From contig OY856187.1 in assembly GCA_963693315.1 (NCBI GenBank), forward strand, positions 48,644,201-48,708,200: a DNA stretch of 64,000 bases, given 5' to 3'. The notes beneath the pieces are model-generated. The model saw nothing but the letters and a program-made list of their open reading frames with translations. It was not told the origin of the DNA and did no database searches. Positions 45,090 to 56,599 of the stretch are shown here, piece after piece (the stretch's first letter is position 1; the number at the start of each line of letters is the position of its first letter). The stretch is from Diogma glabrata (taxonomy: Eukaryota > Arthropoda > Insecta > Diptera > Cylindrotomidae). Both the position numbers and the translations under genes were made by a program.

Positions 45090-45569
45090 TGTACACAGAG
45101 AGAAAAAAAGGGTTAAAATTGATAAAAAAATCATCAAATTGATGATTTTTGTATATCAATATATGGACGAGAATATGACTTCTCAAATTGACATAAAATG
45201 TTGCATCAGATTGAACTCTGGTTTATTTTTTTGAGTTGATGCAAATCTACTGATTATGATAAACAAATTTCTTATTTTGATATTATATTCTCGATATTAT
45301 TCTCAAAGCTTATAAACTTGTTGTATCAAATCAATACCAAAAGTTTCAATTCAATGGAGTTGTATTTCTTCAAGATTTTGAGCAGAAGAAGTTGAGAAAC
45401 CAAAAGATCATTTTAAGAATTTTTTTGATCGACATGATCGTATGTTACTTTTGGTATTGATCCGATATATTTCATTTTGAATCAATTCATTATCATTTTA
45501 AGAAAAATGTTTTCTCAAATCGAAGATGACAATATTTAGTTTGACAAAAGATTTTTCTCAATTTTAGTG

Positions 45570-46450
45570 GCTTATACGGGCGGGAATGCGGTACGTTCAG
45601 CGACACCCACATAAGCAAATAAAAAGCTGCCTGTCAGGGTTTTTAAGCCCGCGAGAAGATTTTTACATGCTTCGGTATTGCCAAATGTATCGGACATGCA
45701 CTCGATGTTGTACGGCTATTTAGATTGACTTATGGCTGCCAGACTATAGACACATAGACACTCTTATCACATTTTTAATAAATATTCATTTCACTTTATT
45801 CACAAATGAGCTAATCGAATTGAGAATAGTCGGCTTCCCTATTCCTTTCTTATTTGTTGCAGGAATTCTTGTATTTGGTCTCGTAGCGTAGTGAATTAAT
45901 TTGAACAGTTTTAAGTGTCGTAATTCTGTAAAAATTTAAGTAAAAAACAAAATTAAATTGCTATTGAAGTGAATCAGATAAATAAATTAAAGTTTGCTGC
46001 AATAAGTGACTTCTATTGAGGGAAAAAAATCAATCCACTGGGATGCGTGTCTCAAGCGGCGACTGAAATGGGGAATTGTAGCGTGAGCCTAGTGATTGTA
46101 AATTTCATGAAATTTATATTTTTGAAATATTTCATGAAATGTTTCAGAAATGTTTCATGAAATATTTCAAAAAGTTTTGTATAGGTTTTATTTTGGATTG
46201 CCAAAAACTCGAAATAAGTGATATATAAAAACAAATTGTTCGAGGTAGTGTAGAATAAAGTAAATTTGAACACGGTTGATCTTCAATGGAAGGCGCCTAA
46301 TTTTGAGAGTAAAATTGTGCTTAATGTGTGAATAAATAAATAACCAGTTGAAATGGCTCTCTTTATTGAAATTTAAATATTATAATTATTATAATAAAAC
46401 ATACACTGTGATGTTTTATATATATTCATAGATATATTGTTCAGTTTTGA
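45570..46450. other. Left interior of candidate transposon, no gene recognised
   Basis: A GC-richer patch (about 45575-45770, with CGGGCGGGAATGCGGTACG and AAGCCCGCGAGAAG) stands out from its AT-rich surroundings but gave no convincing translation. A mirrored AAATATTTCATGAAATGTTTC palindrome cluster lies at 46105-46165. Confidence 0.4.
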
Positions 46451-46451
46451 C

Positions 46452-46539
46452 TAGGGATTGCAATCCTAGGATTTTTTGCTTCCTGAATCCCGGGATCCCG
46501 GGCTTCGTCAAGTAAAAAATCCCGGGATTGCAATCCCTA
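46452..46539. mobile_element. 88-bp hAT-like fold-back MITE
   Basis: TAGGGATTGCAATCC at the left and GGATTGCAATCCCTA at the right are perfect 15-bp inverted ends, with a GGGATCCCGGG-type palindromic core. It is flanked by the 8-bp repeat GTTTTGAC / ATTTTGAC (46444-46451, 46540-46547; one mismatch), a size typical of hAT elements. Confidence 0.75.
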
Positions 46540-46646
46540 ATTTTGACATGTGTAATATTACTAAAGTTAAATCCTTTTCTTAATTACAGAGAAAAATTAA
46601 TGAAATTGCAAAACAGTATTTTTTGAAATTATGACTAAGGACGACG

Positions 46647-47610
46647 TCAGTTGTGTGAAATTGTGCTGAGTAATTTTTCACATTGCAGCGGGTCACTGGC
46701 ATTAGCATTACTATAAAGTGGCCAGTCATTAAAAAATATGTTTAAAGATTTTTCCCTTGCTTCTTTAAACTCTCTTAGACGACCCTCACAACTCCATATC
46801 CAATAACTTTCTATAGTCAGCAACGGCTCTTGAATGACAGATAAGGTTTGCTTCAGCTCTTGAAATTCATTTTGATCATATTCAGTAAGATCAACCGTCG
46901 AAGAACCTAATATTAAAAATAATATAAAAACGAAGTTTAGTGCGATGCATTTGTCTAATTGTAAGAAGTCTTACCAAACAATTGTAATCCTGAAGTTGTT
47001 GGAGTATCGAATCGAATTTTTTTCGGTGTAATCATGCAACCTGCACCACTTAATTTGGTCGAAGAAGAACTTTTATACAAATGGTATAACTTCCTTTTTG
47101 GAATTTTGCCATCACAATAGTAATAGTTCTTAAAACAAAAAAAAACTGTTAAATTTAAAACTTATTTTAAATGTTGTTAAAACTTTTCATGCAACTTTTA
47201 ACAATTTTTCATGCAAGTATTTAGTACGTTATACTTAAGTTAGAGCTCAGAAATCGATATTATCGGTTGGTTTCGGAATTTTAATAAATTTCGACAAGAA
47301 ACCATAATGTATGTATTTGGGCACCCAGAAATTTTTGTCCCCGTTTTGCTTCAGGCCAATTGTTTAAAATATCCCGATTTTGTGTGTGATGTAATTTAAC
47401 TCAGTAATTTAAGCACCAATAGTGGCAAGGACATGCATCAAATAAACTGAACCCAGAACTCCCAGCAAACTGAATGAGCCAAACCTCGTTCTGTGCACGC
47501 AAGTTTACTTTAATGAACGCAGAAATTTAGAAAAACGTGCAACTTACCTTTTGAACGCCTATTATTGCTGGTTTTATGCACAGCAGGATGAATTCTTGCT
47601 CGGACACAAA
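46647..47610 (-). CDS. Spliced gene of unknown family inside candidate transposon (5' end not found)
   Basis: Three minus-strand exons fit canonical GT-AG splicing with preserved phase: 47548-47610 (donor AAAAG|GTAAG, phase 0), 46975-47128 (acceptor TTTTGTTTTAAG, donor GTAAGA, phase 1) and 46647-46906 (acceptor TTTAATATTAG), ending at TGA 46647-46649. Visible residues include EFILLCIKPAIIGVQK, CDGKIPKRKLYHLYKS, and a final block with SYWIWSCEGRLREFKEAREK and FFNDWPLYSN. I do not recognise a family; the FxxWPLY block recalls uncharacterised insect proteins, from memory only. The first exon has an in-frame TAA four codons upstream, so either another exon lies further 5' or the gene is truncated. 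A position within inverted repeats suggests a transposon-borne gene. Confidence 0.55.
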
Positions 47611-48617
47611 CTTTTTATTTTACAAGATATAAGACGATCTGCTGAAAAATTCTCTCACTGAATAATGTCGTATCGTAGTTTTTTCTTCGAAAGTATTATA
47701 TAAAAAAAAATTATTATCATTTCGATCTTATACCTTCAATTTGAGAGAAAAAGTATAAAATCGAGAAATTTTTTTTCTCAATTTTATCTATGTAAGATCA
47801 AATCGAGAGTAATCGAATATTAATTATTTTCATATCAATCTCATAAGTACAATTTGAGAGAAAAATAACAAAACTGAGAACTTTTTTTTCTCAATTTTAT
47901 ATACGTTGATCAAACCGAGAATAATCGAGTATTAGTTAGTTTCATTTCGATCTCATAAGTTCAATTTGAGAGAAAAGGTATAAAATCGGAATTTTTTTTT
48001 CTTAATTTTATCTACGTGGATCAAATTGAGAATACTCACGTATTATGATTTTGATCTTCAAGTTTCAAAAAGAAACAAAAAGGATTAAAATGAAAATATT
48101 TTACTCTCATTTTGACATTTGTGAATCAAATAAATGATGGGGAAGTAACAAAGTGATGTGTACTTCTCTGTTCAATTTGAAAAATAGAAATCTTATTCTG
48201 ATTCAAAAATTTCTTGTATTTATACAGAAAAAATGAAAACGATCTTTACTTACTCAAAACAAGAATAAATGTATTTCCTATTGTTGAACAAAAACAATTA
48301 TCAACTTCAGTGTTTCATTCTCCTGTAGGATGATCGAATTGATAGTTTTTTCTCACTTTTAAGGTTTTGTTGTATTAAAATGATGTAAATTTACTCCAAA
48401 TGAGAATAAATATATCTTCTGTTTTTAATCATATATAATTCTCAATAATAGTATTTCATTCACTTTTATGTGTGATAGAATTGATAGTTTTTATCTCAGT
48501 TTTAAATTTCGGAGCATTAAAATGATTTAAATTTTCTCAAATTAGGAAGAAACTGAATTTTCTATTTTCAATCATACACAATTCTCAAATCTAGAATTTT
48601 TTTTCTCTCTGTGTACA

Positions 48618-49729
48618 AGATATGGAAAACATCTAAAATTGGACAAAAACAAACACATTGCTACGGACATTTAATTAAATATAAAAAAAATTATGTCAGA
48701 AAGTAAACATAGAAAAAAGATTATGAAGTTTCATCTATTCATCACGAAAACGTAATAAATCTAAAGAGTGCCTGTTCGTTTGTAAGTAAAAGAAACTAAA
48801 TTAATTAGTCAACATTTTTCAAGTTCATGCCAACCATCCTTAAAGATAAAAAACAAATTTATAATTTTAATAAAATTTAAAAAATTGCCTTTAAGTAGAA
48901 TAAAGGTCATAGATACAAATATATTTACAGTTTGGTGTGTATAATGGATTTTGTCAAAACAACAACCAGAACAGTTCGGGTAATATGAGCAGTTAGCATG
49001 TTTTTCATATGCGGTAGAGTATAGAGGCCCCAAGCTGTTATAACTAAAGAATGTGGTTGATCTTTCTTGTCCGTACGGCTTATTTATAATTTATACTTTC
49101 TATAATTTTGTTTCGAAAAATCGAAAACTTATCCAAGATGATATGAATGATGGATGGATGAAGAGGATCTCCTCGAATCCAGCTTCCTATTTTAGCTTCG
49201 GACAATTAGACAATTGTCAGCAAGTAGACAATTGTCTACTAGCTCAACCCAATTTTTAGGTATGTTTAATGAACGGTGTTTATCAGTATTACGTGCTGTA
49301 GTATGAGGTTTGGTAGACCGTGCAGGTCTTAATCTTCAGCAAATCTGATAATCTGATAGTCTTGGGAATGTGGTATAAATTTCAGTTCATAACAATAAAT
49401 TTGTTTTAACGTTTACAGAATTTCATAAGCAGTTTGCTCAATCCTGCTTCATCCATTTGTTTTGGCAAAACGGTTTCTTGATTTTAACAAATTTCAAAAA
49501 TGATTGAAACACGCATTTAAATTGATTAACTATAATATGTTTTTAATATAACTGTATCTTCATTTGAGTGAAAATGACGTTTAGAATATTTTATAGTTAC
49601 ATACGTCACAAACTTAATTATTTTCCTTTTTATTTTAGTATTCCTTTTTATTAGTTAGCATTAAGAATAACTAAAACTATAGATACCAAAATAATTTTAA
49701 CATTTTAATTTTGATTTTGTTCTTTTCCG
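48618..49729. other. AT-rich DNA without recognised gene
   Basis: Only short uncorroborated frames were seen on either strand (for example 48809-49033 minus and 49053-49259 plus), with no homology, splice support or unusual composition. I would not call either a gene. Confidence 0.5.
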
Positions 49730-49915
49730 AAACTCGCTTCAACTCCTACCGACTAACAAGCCAAAAACTCTCTTGTCTTTACCACTTTCCAAATCCCCAC
49801 TCGCTAGCCCAATATCACAATACCAACTCCACAAACTTCTCAAACTGACTGCCGAACTTCCCAAAAAAATTTCCCGTGGCACGAGCCAAACGATGTTCTG
49901 TCAGCATAAATTTTA
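49730..49915 (-). repeat. Dispersed repeat, inverted partner of 42940-43080
   Basis: On the minus strand this reads TTATGCTGACAGAAC, TTTGGCTCGTGCCA, TTTTTTTGGGAAGT, GTCAGTTTGAGAAG and GTTGGTATTG, paralleling TTATGCTGATAAT, TATGGCTCGTGCTA, GGTTTTTTTTAAGT and CAGTCAATTGGTGGTTGGTAG on the plus strand at 42952-43040. Moderately diverged. Confidence 0.45.
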
Positions 49916-50164
49916 TTTTATATAAAATGATTTATTTAATATTTTTGTTAATTCTTTTGAGTTTTTCCGTAATTAAGCAAAAAAAAGAAGATAAATAAGA
50001 ATTTAATACACGTTTCTGGCATGTTTCAGATGTACTTGTACGGAATGTTTTTAATAATTGTGTTGTTAGTAGTTACACAAGTAGGTTGAGAAGTTGGTTG
50101 AAAATATTTTACATTTATTTTCGAAAATGTCTTTAGTACATTACTATAGGATGGAAAATGGAAA

Positions 50165-50340
50165 TACACCTGATAAAAAATATCTTGCCCATTACAGGAC
50201 AGGACGAGAGGGGGAATTTCAGCTGACTACAATCGTCCTGAGAGTCATAAAAAACTCAAAAGGCTAAATGAGAGCCGGGCTCGAATACTAACCACGAGAT
50301 AGACTCTCAAGGTCTACCGACTGAGCTAGGCCATACACAA
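50165..50340 (-). mobile_element. tRNA-derived SINE
   Basis: On the minus strand an A box TAGCTCAGTCGG (plus 50317-50328) and a B box close to GTATTCGAGCC (plus 50278-50288) are spaced 28 bp apart, as in a tRNA-type RNA polymerase III promoter. About 110 bp of non-tRNA body follows (GACTCTCAGGACGATTGTAG, CCTCTCGTCCTGTCCTGTAA) and an AT-rich tail. The tRNA-like head does not look like a functional tRNA. End positions are approximate. Confidence 0.7.
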
Positions 50341-50829
50341 CAATTAAGATTAAGACGAGGACCGAATAAAGGTGGGCGATCTAATATTTAGGCAATAAAG
50401 TGAGACAAGAGGGAAGCATATATCTATTGACGTACGTCTTTAAAATGGTATACTTCGCGTCGTCGATACATAACGTCCAGTTCATAAGACTCGTTACCAA
50501 CTAACCAGATAACTTTCACTTTCACAAATTTTGGGGTTAATTTGGCACTTATCTGTTTTCCAGCGTCACCAATATAAAGTTTCGACGGAAAATGATATCA
50601 TCGGGTACAAAAGCACGTTTTTAAAAACGCAAATTGTAGTGAGCTGCATTTAACACAAACGACTCATTGGTCTGCTCCTTAATTCGGGATTGGATCTTGG
50701 ATGATTAATCTGAACGATTAAAGGTTTCTTCACTCTCGTCCTGACAACTCAAGCGTTACAGTAAAGAAAAAGACGTACCCGGATGAATAATAATCCAAAA
50801 AGCTATCGACTTTCTCACTAACAAAGTTT

Positions 50830-51191
50830 CGTTCAAGGGGGGTAGTAAGTACTTTAACATTTATGTTATTACTTCTCTTACCCAGGATTTATATTTGGGT
50901 TTTGATTTTATCAAAACTTTTAAGCTTTTAGATCATGTTCTATTGGTATTACTTCCGATGAAGATGAGCAGCTTAAAAGTGCAATACAGCATGTTCCATT
51001 GCTTTCTAAAATAGGTTTATGTCAAACGCATATGCTTGAGTTACCTAGTTGATGTTTGCGACGTTTTCTCCATCAAACAAAGACACTATCCCATATCACC
51101 AGAAATAGAGAAAATGATGGGAGATGAGCTGGACCGTATGCTGGGTGTCATCGAAAAAAATTCCAGTCCTTTGAGCTCGCCAGTGGTCTAG
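50830..51191 (+). pseudogene. Ty3/gypsy protease-RT relic
   Basis: Two short plus-strand pieces are recognisable. Near 50859-50920 a frame reads YVITSLTQDLYLGFDFIKTF, like the C-terminal part of a gypsy aspartic protease. At 51069-51191 a frame reads KQRHYPISPEIEKMM, ELDRML, GVIEKNSSPLSSPVV, the start of a gypsy reverse transcriptase. The pieces are in different contexts with stops between, and the RT is cut off at a TAG (51189-51191). No LTRs were located. This is an old fragment of a family distinct from the CsRn1-like element above. Confidence 0.75.
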
Positions 51192-51934
51192 AAAAGTTAT
51201 TGTATACCCAGAAACGTTATGTAATACACCCCGATTTCTTGTTGTTCATCGGCACATTACGGAATAATTTTTTAAACAAATTTAATTTAAAGTGGAAAGC
51301 AAATATTTTGCGAAACGTATTAACATCTAAAAAAGCATGAGAACACATATTTCAATTGTTTTGGAAAACTACAAAAAATTGTTTTGGACTAGAAAAAAAT
51401 TCACCTTGCATATGACACCCCACTCAACAAGGTCAAAATAATTTTTTTCAAAATTTCCACTCTCAACCGCCTCACAATAATATTTGAAATGATGAGCCGA
51501 CCGCTATAGTTTTCGTCCAATCTTTACAACATTTTCCATGACCATGAATTTTTTCAAACTTTTTCTTGCGTCATGTTCGAAGTTAAGGGGGTTTTCGTTT
51601 TGGCAGTATCTAAAAGACTAAGCAGTCGAAAAATCAATGAAATTTTTATTTGAAATATTTTAAACTTTTTCGATTTTTCTAAAGCAAACTCGATTCCTTA
51701 CAAAAAACTTTTATTTTACTATCTCCTTATCTATGTTCAAAAAATATAGATGAAAACAAATATTTGCATTTTTTTGTTATCAGTAGGCGTAGAAAAACAC
51801 ATTTAAAAACTGTAGAAAATTTCACATTTTTTTGATAGCACTTATATTTTGTGAATAAATTGATGTAAAACTTGATGCAGAAATTCGGACGGAAGGGAGT
51901 CTCACCAATAGAGTACCGTTTTTACTGTTTTAAA
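51192..51934. other. AT-rich spacer
   Basis: No gene recognised. Near 51886-51950 the text AGTCTCACCAATAGAGTACCG...ACGGAACCCTT is the reverse complement of a motif that returns at 59226-59265 (AGGGTTCCGTTTTTT...CCCTATTGGTGAGAG), a dispersed repeat end. Confidence 0.45.
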
Positions 51935-52160
51935 GTACGGAACCCTTAAAAGATGCAAATATGTATGTCAAGGAGCTGATTAGTATTGAAGCGATATTGA
52001 AATCCCCTGGTAGCACCCCTGAGATCTGCAGCTGTGTTTTTGAAAGCTCAATAACATTTGTAACTGATAGTCGTATCAGATGAAACTTGCTACATACGCA
52101 TTTAGTACGGTTCAATACAGTTCCGCATCCCCACTTCAGGTTTTATCACTTCCGATAAAA
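51935..52160 (-). repeat. Copy of the 36.6-37.9 kb repeat family
   Basis: Read on the minus strand: CGGAAGTGATAAAACCTGAA, GGAACTGTATTGAACCGTACTAAATGCG, AAGTTTCATCTGATACGACT, ATCAGTTACAAATG, GTTATTGAGCTTTCAAAAAC, ACTAATCAGCTCC. The block order equals the plus-strand units at 37192-37380. Confidence 0.7.
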
Positions 52161-52301
52161 ATAGTACATTATGATGCAAGGACGTAAGATAAAGATTTTG
52201 GACGTATGTAGAGTTTACAAATCGAGGTGCTAGTCGAGATTTGCACCTACATTAAGTCCAAAATAGTTTACGTCCGTGCGTCATATACTATTTTTTATTC
52301 G
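52153..52301. mobile_element. Fold-back MITE-like inverted repeat
   Basis: The left arm CGATAAAAATAGTACATTATGATGCAAGGACGTAAGATAAAGATTTTGGAC pairs imperfectly with the right arm GTCCAAAATAGTTTACGTCCGTGCGTCATATACTATTTTTTATTCG when the latter is reverse-complemented (arms shown in pieces: CGATAAAAATAGTAC, GGACGTAAG, TTTTGGAC). The centre is itself palindromic (AAATCGAGGTGCTAGTCGAGATTT-like). About 150 bp, no coding region. Confidence 0.6.
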
Positions 52302-55300
52302 CCGCAAGCATAATATTTAAAAAAAACTAAATCAAAGTTATAATTTTGCATAAATTTTGAAATAAAAATAATTTGAACAAGTAACCTTTGAGAAAATATT
52401 TGTTTTTTTTTCAAAATAATTGTATAACTATGACAACAAATAATAACAAAAATTTTAATTGGATTATGAAATTTTGAATTTGAAGGTTGCTTGATAAAAA
52501 TTTCTATTTTTTATAGAATTTTAACAAATACAAATGTTTTTTACTTTTTTGGACGTAACTATGACAACAAAATATATGGTTAAAAAGTGACACTTTACAC
52601 CCGCAAATCACAGTAATATAGTACCACTTTAATATGTAGGCGAATAAAAAATTTGTTTTTGCAATTTCTTGACTGTTTTTAGTGTCTTTATTCACATAAC
52701 AGCCTACAATAATGAAGTGATTATGATGCAACTTATGAAAAGGCTTCAATAAGTGTGAGAAGATATAATGATCAACTTTTGAAAAACATCGATGAAAAAC
52801 ATCGATCTCTCACTTCTTTGTTCTCTGTTATGTCATAGCCTAGTAATCGATGACGCAGTTGTATAAAATCCCTGGTTTAGACATACACTGTTTCCTCATA
52901 CGTATCAAAATTACATTCGCATAAGTTGTATATAGTCGTTTTTCATTCTGTCCTGTATACTTGGTCTTATACTTAATTCATGGTCGTCATTTATTATAGC
53001 TTTCGCCACATAAGTTTGGTATCAGAAAAATAGTTGTGCATTATTATTCCAATGCCGTTTCCTTTGCCCAATATATAATCACTAACCACTATAAAATTTG
53101 TTATTCTAAAACGGTTGTGTGGTCTTTTTCATTAAAACACTATTTGCTCAATTTGTGATCGTTAATCACTGTTATAGAATTGATATAATTAACCCGTAGT
53201 TCCGCTAATCAATATATATTTTCTACAATCAATCATCTATTAATTAATAATATTCCACCCGTAGTTTCCTATGTTTGATTGGTAATCCTTAATCGCTGTG
53301 AAATTGTATAAAAAACGGTGGATTATTCTCATTAATCCATACTCATGTTATTTACATATACAATTCATTCAAATGTTTTGTAAATAATTTCTTTCTTTGA
53401 AAAATTTTCCAAATTTCTATTACAAGCTAGCATTCGAATTTCTTAATGGGTAAAATAATATTAACCAAATAACGAAAATCAAATTTCCCCATAGAAACTG
53501 CACTATCATTTTCGATATTAATTGTATATAAATAGTAATTGACAGGCGGCCTCGCTCTCTTACATATTTTGTAGTCTATTGTGACTGAGTCGACTTTTTT
53601 GTGCAAATCACAAGACAGCTGTTTGTTCGGTTTGACAGCTACGTGAGGTAAATGTTTTTGTGCATTTTTTGTTGTCGTGATTTTAAATTAATTCAATTTA
53701 AAACTAATCTTAATGTAATTTAAAAGAAAAATAGTTTAAATTTTAAAACAAAAAAATAATTTAAATAATTTAGTCTAAAGCTAGTAAAACAAGATTGAAT
53801 TGTAGAGATAATATTAACGTAGTTGCACCTTGACTAGTGAAATGCTAACCAAATGTTAAAAATTTAATGATTGAGTTTCTTGTTAATACAACGAAAGTTA
53901 TACAAAACGGGAACGTTTTGGCCGAGTTATTACTAGCTTTTTAGTTATTGATTGTAATTGTGCTAGATTATAGTTCATCTAATGAACAAATGATTAAAAT
54001 AAACATTTAAATTAGTATATCCATTACAAATGTTTCCATGGGAGGGATAAAAAACCAAACACCGGGACAATCTAAGGTCATGATTGCTTTCGTGTAACAC
54101 GGCTTTGATAATTTTGTGATAATTAAGTGATGTACAGAAATTTTAATAGCGAAAGGATTCACTGATTATATTCAGATAATAAATTCATTTTGGGATGTGG
54201 TCTAACCTGATTCTCTGTACGCATGCTACAGTTACATCCGGCGGGCCGACCATTTTGATGCATTTCCGGGACAACCATTTCTTTTTTGTTTGTGGTCATA
54301 TGTTGTCGCCATTCGACTGCGGGATTTTCCAACACATTTCTGAGATTACATAAGAAAATAATACTACTATCACCAACCAGCGTTGGGCATAGCACTTTTT
54401 CAACATTGTGGTTATCCGAGGTGCTACAAATTTGGAACGATTTCCGGAATATCCACCATTGCTGCCATCTTCCGACAACTTTCATTATAACGATTATCCA
54501 ACATTGGTGCCTGCCTGATTGTTGAACTTACATAATGAGGGACGTGATGATGATGATCTATTAATGGAACTGGAATTAACCTTGGGGTGAGTAATGCATT
54601 GCATTACTAACTATATTAGGTATGAATGTTTCAGCGTACATGAGTGTGCTTTTGAGGCGTGCTGGCATGGAGAGCGGTTGTGTATATAACTGGTATTTTA
54701 TTCTAATGATAAGGCCCTTTTCGGTGCGTCTAGTATTCGTCATAATTTATTATCTATATGTTAACTTATTTTGCCTGTGAGTGTTCTTAAATGAAATTTT
54801 ATCATATTTCTTGTTTTTATGGTTATTATTATAACATGATTTTACCGTAGTTAATGATATATTACTTATCTTATATTACTGGTCTAGATGATATATCACC
54901 GATGAGTCAATCTTCACAAAAACTCTTAAACCGATTTCCAATAATATTTCAACCTTAAAATATATCACCATCATTAAACTGGGCAGTGGGTATGAATTTA
55001 AGACGGTTCAGTAAAATTCGGATGGAATATTATATTGTTTCCTTATCTCTCTTCGTATAATAATTGATGTGTAAATAATAAACTTTCTTACCAATAGCGA
55101 ACGGTAAGAATAGTATGACTGACCGTGTCAGTTCCAATTTTTATATGTCAAAGGATTGCTTGAATTTCATATTAAATATGGGAAGAGTCTTCAACGGATG
55201 GAATATCACCGACGCTATTATTGATGATATGTATAAATCTAACTGATCACACCTGATGGGTCTTGGATATTGAATACCAATTGTGCTTTGGATCATTCGC

Positions 55301-56599
55301 CGACGTACCTAGTAACTAGGATCCACTAGAGGTTGATACCACCGCATCATGGGGTCGTATTCATTATAATTACCTCGCTAATACAATGCTACCAATCACA
55401 CCTAATATTAAGGGAAAAATATATCTATCCAAATTTGTTTCGGTAAATGACAGCGAAATAAAGTATTGGAAAAAAATCAATGACCTTGAAGGTTGGCTGT
55501 AATTCCGATTTATCGAATTGTTTTATTCATTGAATTACATTGAATTGTTTTATTCGCGTCAAGGTCTAATTTTAACTTTAGGACACATCTTCAGCATAGC
55601 CTTTGGTGTGGTCCTTATTAGTAATTTTAGCTGAATGGGGATGGACCCATGCATGAATGCGCGTCCAACATTTTATGGATTAAACTTAGTGTAATGTCAT
55701 GTGTGAGGGTTTTAATTTATTTTTTTTTGTTTGGATTAGAAAAATTATTTTAAGTGTACGTGTCGGTGTCGTTTCTAGATCAATTTATTAATGCAATTTT
55801 ATAAAATTTTTATCCGTTTGTGCCGTAGTAGTGCAATTTAGAAAAATTTTTCTTTATATGGTTGTGCAGTAGAAACAGAAAAGAAATTTTTTTTTTGAAA
55901 TGCGATATACTTGAATCATGTGCGAAATTCGCGTTATGCTGATACCTATCGCGTTGGTTATTATCAGGAGGTGTAATTGTGTTGTGATTTAACTTATGTG
56001 AAACCGATGAAAACGGAAATGAAGATTGGTCTGTTTGTGAAAATATTATATTAAATATTTTCGTAAACGCTAGCCAACATACCACTTATATTGATTCCTT
56101 TAATATTAACACAATCACTGGGTTACACAATCGGTTGATAAAATATAAAATAACTAATCAAATATTTTATTGTGTTAAATTCTAATGTAGATTTTTGGTT
56201 AATCGGCATATCAGCCATTTTGGAACCTAATTATGTTTAGCTGGAAGGGCACGGATGTAGGATTAGGTGGTGGGGTGCATGTGTGTGTGAGTGTAAAGGT
56301 GTGTGAGTGTATGAGGGTCGAGAGCGTGTGAATGTGTATTAAACTATGGGGTTGGATGTGGTGATCGTGGTTCATTCGTGTATTTCGTGTATGGGGGTTG
56401 CCAGAGTCTCGTTATTTCACTTGATTTTTTCTCATTTCCGTATTTATCATGTATTTCGCGTACATTACGTTATTTATGTTGAAGTAGCAGGATTTCTTAC
56501 TCGATCCCAGGGCTGCCGCTAGTCAGGGGCAAAAAAAAACCTCGCTAGGTACGCGAACTGCTATGCCGCTTCATTGGTTCGCCAATGAATCAGCGCTTT
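52302..56599. other. 4.3 kb without a supported gene
   Basis: I looked for exons on both strands and found none that hold. Overlapping open frames on both strands at 54159-54525 lack homology or splice support. A patch at 53545-53660 (TTGACAGCTACGTGAGGTAAATG after CAGACAGCTGTTTG-like sequence) could be a non-coding first exon with a GTAAAT donor, but this is weak. A GT-rich simple repeat lies at 56268-56340. Confidence 0.45.

Larger units (their letters stand above)
45090..48617 (-). mobile_element. Candidate DNA transposon with perfect 20-bp inverted ends
   Basis: The left end TGTACACAGAGAGAAAAAAA (45090-45109) is exactly reverse-complemented at 48598-48617. Inside both ends lie long AT-rich subterminal zones with repeated TTGAGAGAAAAA / CTCAATTTTATCTA motifs (notably 47740-48060). 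Between them is a spliced minus-strand gene (46647-47610). If the true ends are CACAGAG...CTCTGTG, the flanking dinucleotide is TA on both sides; no longer duplication fits. I could not assign a known superfamily. Confidence 0.6.

Noticed and set aside
45575..45770. GC-richer patch as a host exon
   Set aside because: All frames on the likely strand contain stops and no splice pattern fits. Left unassigned.
54159..54525. Overlapping 108- and 79-residue frames on opposite strands
   Set aside because: No recognised domain, no supporting splice structure, and both strands are equally open. Kept as non-coding.
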